Assembly (NCBI GenBank): GCA_964653485.1
Contig: CAZZFF010000020.1
Span: forward strand, 3,314 to 67,313
Direction: 5' to 3'
Length of the DNA: 64,000 bases
Source of the DNA: CAVQND01 sp964653485
GTDB lineage: Bacteria; Verrucomicrobiota; Verrucomicrobiia; Limisphaerales; UBA8199
In this document: one piece after another, positions 53,428-61,543 of the stretch
Position numbering within the stretch: the first letter of the stretch is position 1
Layout of the letters: every line of letters starts with the position of its first letter
Notes under the pieces: model-generated
The model's input: the letters and a program-made list of their open reading frames with translations, nothing else
Databases searched by the model: none
Told to the model about the DNA's origin: nothing
Position numbers and translations under genes: made by a program

Positions 53428-54534
53428 CTACTCCAGGCGTTTTCGGAACATCCAGTCCGCGGCGGTCAGCGTGAGGAAGGCGATGACGAGCAGGGGCCAG
53501 AGGCTCTGCCACAGGATGGCGGGGCCGATGTCCTTGATGAAGACGCCTTTGACGATGACAATAAAATGACGGAGCGGATTGAACCAATCAAGGTACTGGA
53601 GCCAGGTCGGCATGTTCTCGACCGGGGAGGGGAAGCCGGACAACAGGATGGCGGGCATCATGAAGGTGAAGACCCCCAGAAACGCCTGCTGCTGCGTCGA
53701 GGAGATGGAAGAGATGAAGAGGCCGAAACCGACGAGGGCCAGGATGTAGAAAACCATGCTGCCATAGAGCAGGAGGAGCGAGCCTTGGAAGGGGATTCCA
53801 TAGACGAACACACCGGCCGAGAGAACCAGGGTCGCCTGGAACATGGCCACCAGCAGAGCGGGGACAGCTTTGCCGATCATGATGACGCCGGGAGTCAAAG
53901 GAGAGACGAGAAGTTGATCGAATGTCCCCTGTTCCTTCTCCCGTGCGACGGAGAGTGAACTGACAATCATCGTGCCGATGGTGGTGATGATCGCCACGAG
54001 GCACGGAATGATGTGGCGGATGTAGTCCAGATTGGGATTGAACCAGTGGCGGACGAGGATTCTTGATGTGGAGACGCGGCCCCGGGCGCCGAGGCGATCG
54101 TCCAGGTAGCCTTGAAGGATTTGCTGAACGTAACCCAGGGCAATCTGCGCGCTGTTCGAGCGCCGCCCGTCCAGGACGGCCTGGATCGCCACGGGCTTGC
54201 CGGCGGTCACCTTCCGTGAAAAGTCCGCCGGAAAGCGGAGCACCAGAAGGGCCTGCTGCGCGTCGATGGCGCGGCGCAGTTCGGCTTGGCTGCGGAGCGT
54301 GAGGAGCCGGGTGAATGCCTGGGCCTGGGAGAGACGCTGGACAAGCTCAAAGGATTCCGCGCCCGCATCGTCGTTCAAGACGGCGAGCGTGTTATCCTTG
54401 ACTTCGAGGGTCGCGGCGAAGGGGAAGATCGCCAACTGCAGCAGCACCGGGACGATCAAGAGCATCCGCCCCTGGCGGTCGCGCAGGAGGGTTTGCAGTT
54501 CTTTGAGGATCAGTGTGGCGACGCGGTGGGGCAT
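53428..54534 (-). CDS. ABC-2 type exporter permease, YbhR-like
   Basis: A 368-residue inner-membrane permease. The first helix is near residues 24-44 (MLLIVPVLLQLAIFPFAATL), a large periplasmic domain spans about 50-170, and at least five C-terminal helices (IMIGKAVPALLVAMFQATLVLSAGVFVY, LLYGSMVFYILALVGFGLFI and others) follow. This is the YbhR/YhhJ architecture. It is the last gene of the four-gene exporter operon, 7 bp after the second permease. It probably pairs with it as a heterodimer driven by the double ATPase, with the HlyD protein extending across the periplasm. Confidence 0.9.
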   Translation of the reverse strand: MPHRVATLILKELQTLLRDRQGRMLLIVPVLLQLAIFPFAATLEVKDNTLAVLNDDAGAESFELVQRLSQAQAFTRLLTLRSQAELRRAIDAQQALLVLRFPADFSRKVTAGKPVAIQAVLDGRRSNSAQIALGYVQQILQGYLDDRLGARGRVSTSRILVRHWFNPNLDYIRHIIPCLVAIITTIGTMIVSSLSVAREKEQGTFDQLLVSPLTPGVIMIGKAVPALLVAMFQATLVLSAGVFVYGIPFQGSLLLLYGSMVFYILALVGFGLFISSISSTQQQAFLGVFTFMMPAILLSGFPSPVENMPTWLQYLDWFNPLRHFIVIVKGVFIKDIGPAILWQSLWPLLVIAFLTLTAADWMFRKRLE

Positions 54535-54541
54535 TACCGGT

Positions 54542-55723
54542 TCATTCGAGTCGTTTCCTGGTTTTGACGGCCGTCATGCCGATGAAAAAAGCCGAGGCCG
54601 CCGCCAGGAAGAGCATGCTCTTGAGCAACACGACCCAGACGTCACCCGCCTGGAACAAAGTCTGCATCGCGGTGACGAAATACCGGGCTGGAACCGCGTA
54701 GGTCACGGCCCGAATAAGGGGGGGCATGCCTCGGATTTCATAAATGAAGCCGGAGAGAATGACGGCGGGCAGAAAAGCGGCATTGAGGGCGGCCTGGGCG
54801 GCGTTGAACTGGTTGCGGGTAACCGTCGAGAGGAGCAGTCCCAGGCCAAGGGCGCTGCCCAGAAAGAGAGAGCCCACCAGCCATAACACCAGGGCGGACC
54901 CGCGAAAAGGCACCCCCAGGAGAAAGACCGACACGCCGACGCATATAAACAGCGAAATGATCCCCAAGGCATAGTAAGGCAGCAGCTTGCTCAGCAGCAG
55001 TTCGAGCCGCGTAGCCGGCGAAGCCAGCAGCGCCTCCATGGTCCCGCGCTCCCATTCGCGCGCGACCACTAACGAGGTCAACAAGGCGCCAATCACGGTC
55101 ATGATGACGGTAATCGAGCCGGGGATGAGGTAGTTCCTGCTGTCGGCTGAGGGATTGAACCAGAAGCGCGGTTCGAGGGTCACGGAGGGGGCCGGACCTT
55201 CCGCCGCCTGAAGCCGGCCGCCCGCCTCCGAGTCGCCGCTATCAGTCGGCAGGCCGCGCTCGGCGGCGCGCTGTTGCAGCCAGCCCTCCCAGGCCATGCG
55301 GATATAGTTCTCCACGAAGTTGGCCGTGTTCGGTTCGGCGCCGTCCGTGACAATCAGCAGTGGTACCGTGTCGCTCGGCTGGCTGAGTTTTTGGGAAAAA
55401 TCCTCCGGCACAATGACAAAGCCGCGCACGCGGCCCCGGACGAGGGCCTGGGCCAGCTCGGCGCGGGTGCGGGCGGTCTGCACGCGCAGGTAGGGCGAGC
55501 CGAAGAGGCTGGCCGCAAAGAGGCGTGCCTCCGGGCTGCTGTCTTCGAGGACCAGGCCAACGCGCAGGCCCGGAGTGTCGAGGCTGATGCCATAGCCGAA
55601 AATGAAGAGCATCACCACCGGCAGGATGAAAGCGATGATGTTGCTGCTGGGATCCCGGAGGATCTGGAGAGTCTCCTTCTTGCAGAGGGCCTTGAGCCGG
55701 CGGAGGGGGGCTGGAATGCTCAT
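54542..55723 (-). CDS. ABC-2 type exporter permease, YbhS-like
   Basis: A 393-residue permease, start ATG 55721-55723, overlapping the ATPase stop by 4 bp. It carries a membrane helix near 26-49 (IIAFILPVVMLFIFGYGISL), a periplasmic domain of about 130 residues with the insertion containing PTDSGDSEAGGRLQAAEG, then a C-terminal block of helices (FNAAQAALNAAFLPAVILSGFIY). These are the YbhS/YbhR features. It works with its sister permease as the channel of an MFP-linked exporter, likely for drugs or for lipophilic compounds. Confidence 0.9.
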   Translation of the reverse strand: MSIPAPLRRLKALCKKETLQILRDPSSNIIAFILPVVMLFIFGYGISLDTPGLRVGLVLEDSSPEARLFAASLFGSPYLRVQTARTRAELAQALVRGRVRGFVIVPEDFSQKLSQPSDTVPLLIVTDGAEPNTANFVENYIRMAWEGWLQQRAAERGLPTDSGDSEAGGRLQAAEGPAPSVTLEPRFWFNPSADSRNYLIPGSITVIMTVIGALLTSLVVAREWERGTMEALLASPATRLELLLSKLLPYYALGIISLFICVGVSVFLLGVPFRGSALVLWLVGSLFLGSALGLGLLLSTVTRNQFNAAQAALNAAFLPAVILSGFIYEIRGMPPLIRAVTYAVPARYFVTAMQTLFQAGDVWVVLLKSMLFLAAASAFFIGMTAVKTRKRLE

Positions 55724-57510
55724 AGGGCGTGTCTCCTGACAAGGGCGATGAAGGCGTCTTCCATGGAGGGGTCGGGAATGTCGGGGGCAACGGCCATTTC
55801 CTTGAGTTGATCCGGCGTGCCGGCGGCGATGATTTGCCCTCGAAACACCAGGGCGATCCGGTCGCAGTACTCCGCCTCGTCCATGAAGTGCGTCGTCACG
55901 ATAATGGTGACGCCCTTTTCGACGAGGCCGTTGATATGCGTCCAAAACTCGCGGCGGGTGACGGGGTCAACGCCGGAGGTTGGCTCGTCGAGGAACAGGA
56001 TGTCCGGCTCATGCATGAGGGCGCACGCCAGGGCCAGGCGTTGCTTGAATCCGAGCGAGAGGGTGTCGGGCGTGGCCTCAAGGAAGGGCTGGAGCTTGAA
56101 ACCCTCCGTCATGGCGGCCGTCGCCTGCCGTTGGCGCGCGCCGCGCAAGCCGTAGATGCCGGAAAAGCAGTTCAAGTTCTGCGCCACGCTCAGGCTCGCG
56201 TAGAGGGAGAATTTCTGGGCCATGTAGCCTAGACGCTGGCGTGCCCTCCCGGGGCTCCGTTTGAGATCGATGCCGGTCATGCGGGCCGTGCCGGACGTGG
56301 GCGTCAGCAGGCCGCACATCATGCGAAAGATGGTGGATTTGCCGGCCCCGTTCGGGCCGAGGAGGCCGAAGATTTCGCCCCGCCGCACGGAGAAGCTGAC
56401 TCGGTCCGCGGCGGTGAAATTGCCGAATCGCCGGGTCAGCTCGATGGCCTCGACAACCGGCTGATCATCCCCGGAGATGGGATGCATGCGCTCGGCCAGG
56501 GCTGAATCGCCACCGGGCCCGCCGCCAAGAACATCGATGAAAGCGTCCTCGAAACGAGGCTGGACGGGGACCATTTTGGCGGCGGCGCCGGCGTCGAGTT
56601 GGCTGAGGTCCAGGCACGCGCTGCCCCCTGGAGGCGGCGCTCCGGGCGGCGTGGCTTCGGGGGACTCGACCTCGCGTGGGGCCGGGGCCGGGCTGTTGAG
56701 GCGGAGGACGAGACGGACGCTATGGCCCTGGATGACCCCGTCCAGCACTTCCGGGCGGCGCAGGGCGCGGGCCAGGAAGTGGCGGCGGCTGCCTTGGAAC
56801 CCGCGCACCTGGAAACAACGCCCGCGCATGCGGTCGGTCAAGTCGCCGGGTCTGCCCGCGAAGAGGAGGCGGCCGTCATTGAGCAGCAGCACCTCCTGGC
56901 ACAATTCGGCCTCATCGAGGTAGGCGGTGCTCCACACGACGGTCATCCCCTGCCCTACGAGCTCATGGACCATTTTCCACAATTCCCGGCGCGAGATCGG
57001 GTCGACTCCAACTCCAGGCTCGTCCAGGAGAAGGAGCCGCGGCTCGCCGAGCAAGGCGCAAGCGAGGCCGAGCTTCTGTTTCATTCCGCCCGAAAGTTTG
57101 CCCGCCAGGCGTCCGGCGAACGGGTCGAGGTCGGCGAAGGCCAGGAGGCGTTTGAAAGCAGCCTGGCGTTCGGAGCCCAAAACGCCGCGCAAGTCGGCGT
57201 GCAGTTCCAGGTTCTCCTGGACCGAGAGGTCCTCGTAAAGGCCGAATTTCTGGGGCATGTAGCCAATCAGCTCGCGCGATTGGGCAGTGTTGCCAACAGG
57301 GTCAAACCCGTTGACTTGGATGCTGCCCGTCGATGCGGCCAGCAGCCCCGCCATCAACCGCATAAGGGTGGTCTTGCCGGCCCCATCAGGCCCGACCAGG
57401 CCGGTAACCATACGCTCCCTCACCGGCGCGGAAATATCCGTCAGCGCCGGCCAGCGCGCACCCGGAAACAGCTTCCCCACGTTCTTCAGATGAACGATGA
57501 TCTCTGGCAT
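55720..57510 (-). CDS. Double ABC ATPase of an MFP-linked exporter, YbhF-like
   Basis: A 596-residue fusion of two ABC ATPase domains. The first Walker A is GPDGAGKTT (40-48), with LSGGMKQKLGLACALL and the LLLLDEPGVGVDP segment. The second has GPNGAGKST near 384-392, followed by LSLGFKQRLALACALM and DILFLDEPTSGVDP. The signature of domain 2 is degenerate (LSLGFKQR rather than LSGGQ), a common YbhF feature. The start ATG 57508-57510 overlaps the HlyD stop by 25 bp. It powers the two downstream permeases. Confidence 0.93.
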   Translation of the reverse strand: MPEIIVHLKNVGKLFPGARWPALTDISAPVRERMVTGLVGPDGAGKTTLMRLMAGLLAASTGSIQVNGFDPVGNTAQSRELIGYMPQKFGLYEDLSVQENLELHADLRGVLGSERQAAFKRLLAFADLDPFAGRLAGKLSGGMKQKLGLACALLGEPRLLLLDEPGVGVDPISRRELWKMVHELVGQGMTVVWSTAYLDEAELCQEVLLLNDGRLLFAGRPGDLTDRMRGRCFQVRGFQGSRRHFLARALRRPEVLDGVIQGHSVRLVLRLNSPAPAPREVESPEATPPGAPPPGGSACLDLSQLDAGAAAKMVPVQPRFEDAFIDVLGGGPGGDSALAERMHPISGDDQPVVEAIELTRRFGNFTAADRVSFSVRRGEIFGLLGPNGAGKSTIFRMMCGLLTPTSGTARMTGIDLKRSPGRARQRLGYMAQKFSLYASLSVAQNLNCFSGIYGLRGARQRQATAAMTEGFKLQPFLEATPDTLSLGFKQRLALACALMHEPDILFLDEPTSGVDPVTRREFWTHINGLVEKGVTIIVTTHFMDEAEYCDRIALVFRGQIIAAGTPDQLKEMAVAPDIPDPSMEDAFIALVRRHAL

Positions 57511-58643
57511 GACGGGCTAGCTGACACCGAGTCCATAACCACCGCCCGAACCCTCGCCGGTCTCAGTGTTCGGATTTCGGATTTCGGATTTCCTTCGGAT
57601 TTCGGTTTTCGGATTTCGGATTTCCCGCTTGGCCCTTCCTCCACCAACGCCTTAACCGTCACCGGCATCCCCTGTCGCAACCCCTCGTCGGAGTTAGTGA
57701 CGACCACGCGGAGGCGATACACCAGGGATGTCCGTAATTCGGGTGTTTCGACGCTTTTCGGGGTGAACTCGGCGCGGGGTGAGATGTAGCCGATCTGTCC
57801 AAAGTACGGTTTATCGGGGCGGGAATCGGTATAGACCCGCACCTTCAAACCTGGATGGATGTGTCCGAGAGCAGGCTCGGCGATGTAAGCGCGAACCCAC
57901 ACCTCGCGGGTGAGCGAGACGGTGAGGACGGTGGCGCCGGGCTGGACAATGGCTCCGGGTTCCTGGGCTCGAGTGATGATGACGCCGTCGGAAGGGGCCA
58001 CGAGGACGGTATCTGCCAGGCGCAACTCGGCGCTTGCAAGGGCCGCTTCGGCCCGGGTGAGGTCAGCCCGCGCCTGGGCAATCTCCTCGGCGCGAAAGCC
58101 GGCTTCCAGGAGGGCCAGTTGTTCCCGGGCCGACTTGAGCCGGGCGTCCGCTTCGCGATAGCGCGCCTGGGCGTCGTCCCAGTCCTGGATGGAAACGGTC
58201 TTGCTGGCAAGGAGTTCCTCCTGGCGCTTGAAGAGGCGCTGGGCGTTGTCGGTGGTCACTTCGCGTTCCCGGACCAAGGCCCTGGCCTGGGCGATCTCCT
58301 GCGGGCGGTTGCCGGCTTCGAGCCATTGGACCCGTGCCCGCAAAGACGCGGTCTGCCCCCTCGCCTCCTCCGCCTCCCGGCGATACGGTTCCGGGTCCAG
58401 GCGCGCGATGACATCCCCTGCCCTGACGGGATCGCCCTCGTCGCGGGCAACCTCGGCGATTCTGCCGGAGACGCGGAACCCCAGGTTGACCTCGCGGATG
58501 TCCACGTTCCCCTGCAAAGTCAGGGTTCCCGGCTCCTCTCCTGGCGCGCGCGCCATGAGAAACCAGCACGCCAGGCCGGCCAAGGTCAGCGCCACGATTG
58601 CCGGAACGATTAACTTCTTCATTCTCATCGGTTTTGGGGCCAT
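57486..58643 (-). CDS. HlyD/YbhG-type membrane fusion protein with an extended C-terminal tail
   Basis: A 385-residue periplasmic adaptor. The membrane helix is near 9-30 (KLIVPAIVALTLAGLACWFLM), then the lipoyl half QGNVDIREVNLGFRVSGRI, the coiled hairpin (RARVQWLEAG...; many EIAQARA heptads) at about 85-200, the second lipoyl half VLVAPSDGVII and beta-barrel. Homologues end soon after GMPVTVKALVEEG. Here 49 further residues follow, starting GPSGKSEIRKPKSEGNPKS, which are a translation of heptamer array 4 and its flank, and the stop falls inside the ATPase gene. This tail is probably a neutral or late addition. ATG 58626-58628 or 58620-58622 could be the true start. Confidence 0.9.
   Translation of the reverse strand: MAPKPMRMKKLIVPAIVALTLAGLACWFLMARAPGEEPGTLTLQGNVDIREVNLGFRVSGRIAEVARDEGDPVRAGDVIARLDPEPYRREAEEARGQTASLRARVQWLEAGNRPQEIAQARALVREREVTTDNAQRLFKRQEELLASKTVSIQDWDDAQARYREADARLKSAREQLALLEAGFRAEEIAQARADLTRAEAALASAELRLADTVLVAPSDGVIITRAQEPGAIVQPGATVLTVSLTREVWVRAYIAEPALGHIHPGLKVRVYTDSRPDKPYFGQIGYISPRAEFTPKSVETPELRTSLVYRLRVVVTNSDEGLRQGMPVTVKALVEEGPSGKSEIRKPKSEGNPKSEIRTLRPARVRAVVMDSVSASPSCQRSSFI
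57569..57624 (+). repeat. Heptanucleotide array 4, ATTTCGG units within hlyD-like CDS
   Basis: About seven ATTTCGG units with TTTCC and TTTTCGG interruptions, almost the same order as array 2. The array lies inside the 3' end of the HlyD-type gene and is translated on the minus strand as KSEIRKPKSEGNPKSEIR. Confidence 0.92.
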
Positions 58644-58650
58644 CTGTCGC

Positions 58651-59715
58651 TCATGCCGGCGTCAGACTTCCAGGAATTGAGCCGCCTGGCAAGCTCCTGG
58701 CTCGGATGCGGCCGCAGGCCCAGCGGGCGTGCTCGGCGATTATGGGGTTCGGGTCGGCGGCGGCTTTTTCCAGGGCCGCCAGGGCCGATGTGTCGGCGGT
58801 ATTGCCCAGGGCAACGCAGACGTTGCGCAGGAGGCCCTCGCGCCGGGACCGCAGCATCGGAGTGCCGGCGAACAGACGCCGGAAGCCAGGCTCGTCCAGC
58901 GCGAGCAAGCCGAGCAAGGCCGGCGTGGCCAGGTCAGACCGCCGATGGGGCCGCATGAGTTGCCCCTCCCGCGCAAAACGGTTCCACGGACAAGCCGCCA
59001 GACAGTCGTCGCAACCGAATATGCGGTTGCCGATGGCAGGCCGAAGCTCGATGGGAATCGGACCCTTGAGCTCAATGGTCAGGTAGGAAATACAAAGGCG
59101 CGCGTCGAGCTGGAACGGGGCTTGGATGGCGCCGGTCGGACAGGCCGCGATGCAGCGCGCGCAGGAGCCGCAACGGTTGCGCTCCGGCGGGTCAGGCTCC
59201 AGTTCGAGGGTCGTGAAGACCTCGGAAAGAAAAATCCAATTGCCAAACTGGCGGCTGATGACGTTGGTGTGCTTGCCGATGAACCCCACTCCGGCGCGCT
59301 GCGCCAGGTCGCGCTCCAACACCGGCCCGGTGTCCACGTATCCCAGAGAGCGGGTGCCTTGGCCGCCGAGTTGATCGACGAACCAGGCCAAGTCCTTCAG
59401 CCGCCGGCCGAGGATGTCATGATAGTCCGCATAACGGGCGTAGCGAGCCACCAGACCGCGGTGGGCGCCGGGAGTCGGCTGTCCTTCCTCAGCATAATAG
59501 CTGGCCGCCAGGGTGATGACCGTCTGGACGCCGGGCAGGACTCTCCGCGGGTCCTCGCGCTTGAGGGCGTTGCGCTCCAGGTAAGCCATTTGACCGTGGC
59601 GCCGGAGCGCAAGCCATTCCCGGAATTGCGAGGCGGAGTGCGGCGGGGCGGCGGTGGCAAACCGGCAATCGTCAAAGCCCAATTCCAGGGCATGGCGGCG
59701 GATGGCCTCTCTCAT
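58651..59715 (-). CDS. queG: Epoxyqueuosine reductase
   Basis: A 354-residue cobalamin-dependent, iron-sulfur enzyme that makes queuosine at the tRNA wobble position. The two 4Fe-4S clusters are shown by CGSCARCIAACPTGAI and CDDCLAACPWNRFA. The N-terminal part contains the tetrapyrrole-binding DUF1730 domain and the C-terminal end has a HEAT-like repeat (LAALEKAAADPNPIIAEHARWACGRI). It starts 4 bp inside the aroK gene (ATGA overlap), so it is co-translated with it. The gene stops 7 bp from the HlyD gene start on the same strand, so read-through into the exporter is possible. Confidence 0.94.
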   Translation of the reverse strand: MREAIRRHALELGFDDCRFATAAPPHSASQFREWLALRRHGQMAYLERNALKREDPRRVLPGVQTVITLAASYYAEEGQPTPGAHRGLVARYARYADYHDILGRRLKDLAWFVDQLGGQGTRSLGYVDTGPVLERDLAQRAGVGFIGKHTNVISRQFGNWIFLSEVFTTLELEPDPPERNRCGSCARCIAACPTGAIQAPFQLDARLCISYLTIELKGPIPIELRPAIGNRIFGCDDCLAACPWNRFAREGQLMRPHRRSDLATPALLGLLALDEPGFRRLFAGTPMLRSRREGLLRNVCVALGNTADTSALAALEKAAADPNPIIAEHARWACGRIRARSLPGGSIPGSLTPA

Positions 59716-60251
59716 GAATGGGCGGCCTGGGCGAGATGAAATTGATGGACGATCTGAGCGGCGACTTCCTTGACGGACCGCTGCTCGGTGTTTATGAGCA
59801 CATCGGCTTGGCGATAAAATGGCTCGCGAACGGCAAGCAGGGCGCGGATTTTCTCCAGCGGCTCAGGTTGGTTCAGCAGCGGGCGATGGTCGTGATGATG
59901 GACACGCTCGAAAATCGTGTCCGGTGACGCCCAAAGACAGACCACGAGGGCATGGCCCTTGAGGCTCGCGAGGTTGTCTTGGGCGACCGGCAAGCCGCCG
60001 CCGGTGGCGATGACCGTCTTGCTGCGGCGCGTGAGTTCCTCGACGATGCGCCGTTCCCAGTCGCGAAACGCGGGCTCCCCCTGCCGGGCGAAGATGTCCG
60101 AGATCGTCGTGCCCGCCCGCGCCTGGATCACGCGATCCGTGTCCAGAAAGGTGAAACGCAGGATATCGGCCGCCACCCTGCCCGCGCTGGACTTGCCGGC
60201 GCCCATGAAACCGATAAGAGCCAGATTCCGGATAACACGTTCGCTGGTCAT
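59712..60251 (-). CDS. aroK: Shikimate kinase
   Basis: A 179-residue P-loop kinase that phosphorylates shikimate in the aromatic amino acid pathway. The P-loop is GFMGAGKSS, followed by the substrate-binding LDTDRVI and the ATGGGLP element, with the C-terminal RRPLLNQPEPLEKIRALLAVREPFYRQ segment. Start ATG is favoured, although an upstream TTG would add six residues. It overlaps queG by 4 bp and stands 43 bp downstream of dedA. The second shikimate pathway genes are not here. Confidence 0.93.
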   Translation of the reverse strand: MTSERVIRNLALIGFMGAGKSSAGRVAADILRFTFLDTDRVIQARAGTTISDIFARQGEPAFRDWERRIVEELTRRSKTVIATGGGLPVAQDNLASLKGHALVVCLWASPDTIFERVHHHDHRPLLNQPEPLEKIRALLAVREPFYRQADVLINTEQRSVKEVAAQIVHQFHLAQAAHS

Positions 60252-60294
60252 CCCCAACGAATACCTCAAAAAATGCGCGGCCGCACGCTGTTTT

Positions 60295-60915
60295 TCACCG
60301 GTCGGGCGTCTTCATCTGCCGATGCACAAAGAAGTAATACATCGTTCCCAGCACGAGCATGGCGCCGCCGAGCCAGAGCGAGACACGGTGCATCTCGCCT
60401 CGCATGAGTTGCTCGTCCTGCCCCATCTTGATGCCGACGTAACAAAGCACGGCGCACCAAATGGCCGAGCCGAGCAATGTGAAGAGCGAAAAGACCTTGT
60501 AGTCCATCCGCACGACCCCGGCCGGGATGCCGATCAAGTGCCGCACAACGGGCAGAAACCGGGAAATGAAGATGCCCATCGCCCCGTAATGCGCGGCCCA
60601 CCGTTCCGCGCCCTGGACCTTCTGGCCCGAGACGAGGAAGTAACGGCCGTATCGCATTACAAGCGGCCGCCCGGCCAGACGGGCCGCCCAATACATCAGT
60701 GTCGCGCCGACCCAGGAGCCGAGCGTTCCAGCCAGGATGATGCCGGGCACCCCGATCGAGAGCTTGCCAGTGTGCGCCAAATAGGCCGCCGGGGGGATGA
60801 CGACTTCGCTCGGCAGCGGAACAATCGAACTCTCCATGGCCATCAGCAGGCCGATGAGCAGATAGCCCCCCTGCGCCAACCGATCCATATACCAGTCAAT
60901 CAGAGCTTTGAACAT
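60295..60915 (-). CDS. DedA-family (VTT domain) membrane protein
   Basis: A 206-residue polytopic membrane protein of the DedA/SNARE-associated family. ESSIVPLPSEVVIPPAAYLA (28-47) and the VTT core WVGATLMYWAARLAGRPLVMRYG are conserved, as is GMGIFISRFLPVVRHLIGIPAGVVRMDY with the re-entrant hairpin. Family members flip undecaprenyl phosphate or phosphatidylethanolamine. The gene is divergent from a small peptide gene, and a TATAAA sequence on the minus strand (60930-60925) lies about ten bases before the start codon, compatible with a leaderless or short-leader transcript. Confidence 0.92.
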   Translation of the reverse strand: MFKALIDWYMDRLAQGGYLLIGLLMAMESSIVPLPSEVVIPPAAYLAHTGKLSIGVPGIILAGTLGSWVGATLMYWAARLAGRPLVMRYGRYFLVSGQKVQGAERWAAHYGAMGIFISRFLPVVRHLIGIPAGVVRMDYKVFSLFTLLGSAIWCAVLCYVGIKMGQDEQLMRGEMHRVSLWLGGAMLVLGTMYYFFVHRQMKTPDR

Positions 60916-60981
60916 GCGCAGCCCTTTATAGCCAAGTGAGGCGTTGACAAACAGCTAAACTATTGAGAATTGAAAGCCAAG

Positions 60982-61224
60982 ATGAAACGAGTTCTCTTGT
61001 TGGTTGCATTATTGGGATTTGCGGTTGGGGCGCAGGCGGGCGATCCGAACGTCTCCGGCATGGGTTGCTGCAAGGGCGAGCCGGCAAGCGCCCAGGCGTC
61101 CTGTTGCGCGAAGGGCAAAGGAGCGCAGGCCAAGGCGGCTCAAGGCAGAAAGGCCGGCCCGCAAGACAGTGTGGCCAGGAAATCCCTGCAAAGCCCTAAG
61201 GCACTGTCCCTGGCCTGCAGGTAG
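60982..61224 (+). CDS. Small Cys-rich exported peptide
   Basis: An 80-residue protein with a signal peptide (RVLLLVALLGFAVGAQAG). The mature part has two Cys-Cys pairs (GMGCCKG and SCCAKGKG, residues 31-48), many Ala/Gly/Lys/Gln residues and a last Cys near the end. The start is ATG 60982. TTGACA at 60944-60949 could be a -35 box, though no -10 is clear. No family recognised; metal binding or a disulfide-bonded secreted peptide are both possible. Confidence 0.5.
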   Translation: MKRVLLLVALLGFAVGAQAGDPNVSGMGCCKGEPASAQASCCAKGKGAQAKAAQGRKAGPQDSVARKSLQSPKALSLACR

Positions 61225-61405
61225 GCCGGTCCCCTGCCCCTCCGCTGAAGTCGTTCAGCCGCAGATTTCGCGGTCTGCAGCGATCAGAGTTTGGACGCCC
61301 CAGATCTGCGACGCCAGGGCGCGCGACACGATACCCTATGGAGTCAGGGCAGCAACCTCTCCATTCTCGCGGGAATCCATTGATTTCATTGGTGTTTTAG
61401 AGGGC
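61225..61405. other. Intergenic stretch before the integrated element
   Basis: This stretch between the Cys-rich peptide and the att-like site shows no gene, RNA or strong hairpin. It presumably belongs to the chromosomal side of the insertion point. Confidence 0.6.
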
Positions 61406-61430
61406 TGGAGCGGGTGATGGGAATCGAACC
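61406..61430 (-). other. tRNA-Gly 3'-end copy, putative attachment site
   Basis: On the minus strand this 25-bp segment reads GGTTCGATTCCCATCACCCG followed by CTCCA. This is the T-loop, the acceptor 3' strand CACCCGC, discriminator T and CCA of a tRNA-Gly. No D-arm or anticodon arm follows, so it is not a functional tRNA. It sits 113 bp upstream of an integrase gene, as expected for an attL/attR site formed by integration into tRNA-Gly. Confidence 0.75.
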
Positions 61431-61477
61431 CGACCTGGCTTTTTGGACCATTGCTAATCAACGACTTACGCCGATTT

Positions 61478-61519
61478 GTTAGCAGTTAGCGGTGTTAGTT
61501 TTTGTTAGGTCCTTGTTAG
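61478..61519 (+). repeat. Cluster of five GTTAG repeats, candidate integrase arm sites
   Basis: GTTAG occurs at 61478, 61485, 61494, 61504 and 61515, with steps of 7, 9, 10 and 11 bp, between the tRNA fragment and the integrase start codon. Phased short repeats at this position fit arm-type binding sites for a tyrosine recombinase. Confidence 0.55.
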
Positions 61520-61543
61520 CACGCCGATCCCGTTCTTCCCGGA

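Noticed and set aside
60944..60972. Promoter for the Cys-rich peptide with TTGACA at 60944
   Set aside because: The -35 match is perfect, but no acceptable -10 lies 16-18 bp downstream, so it is not listed as a feature.
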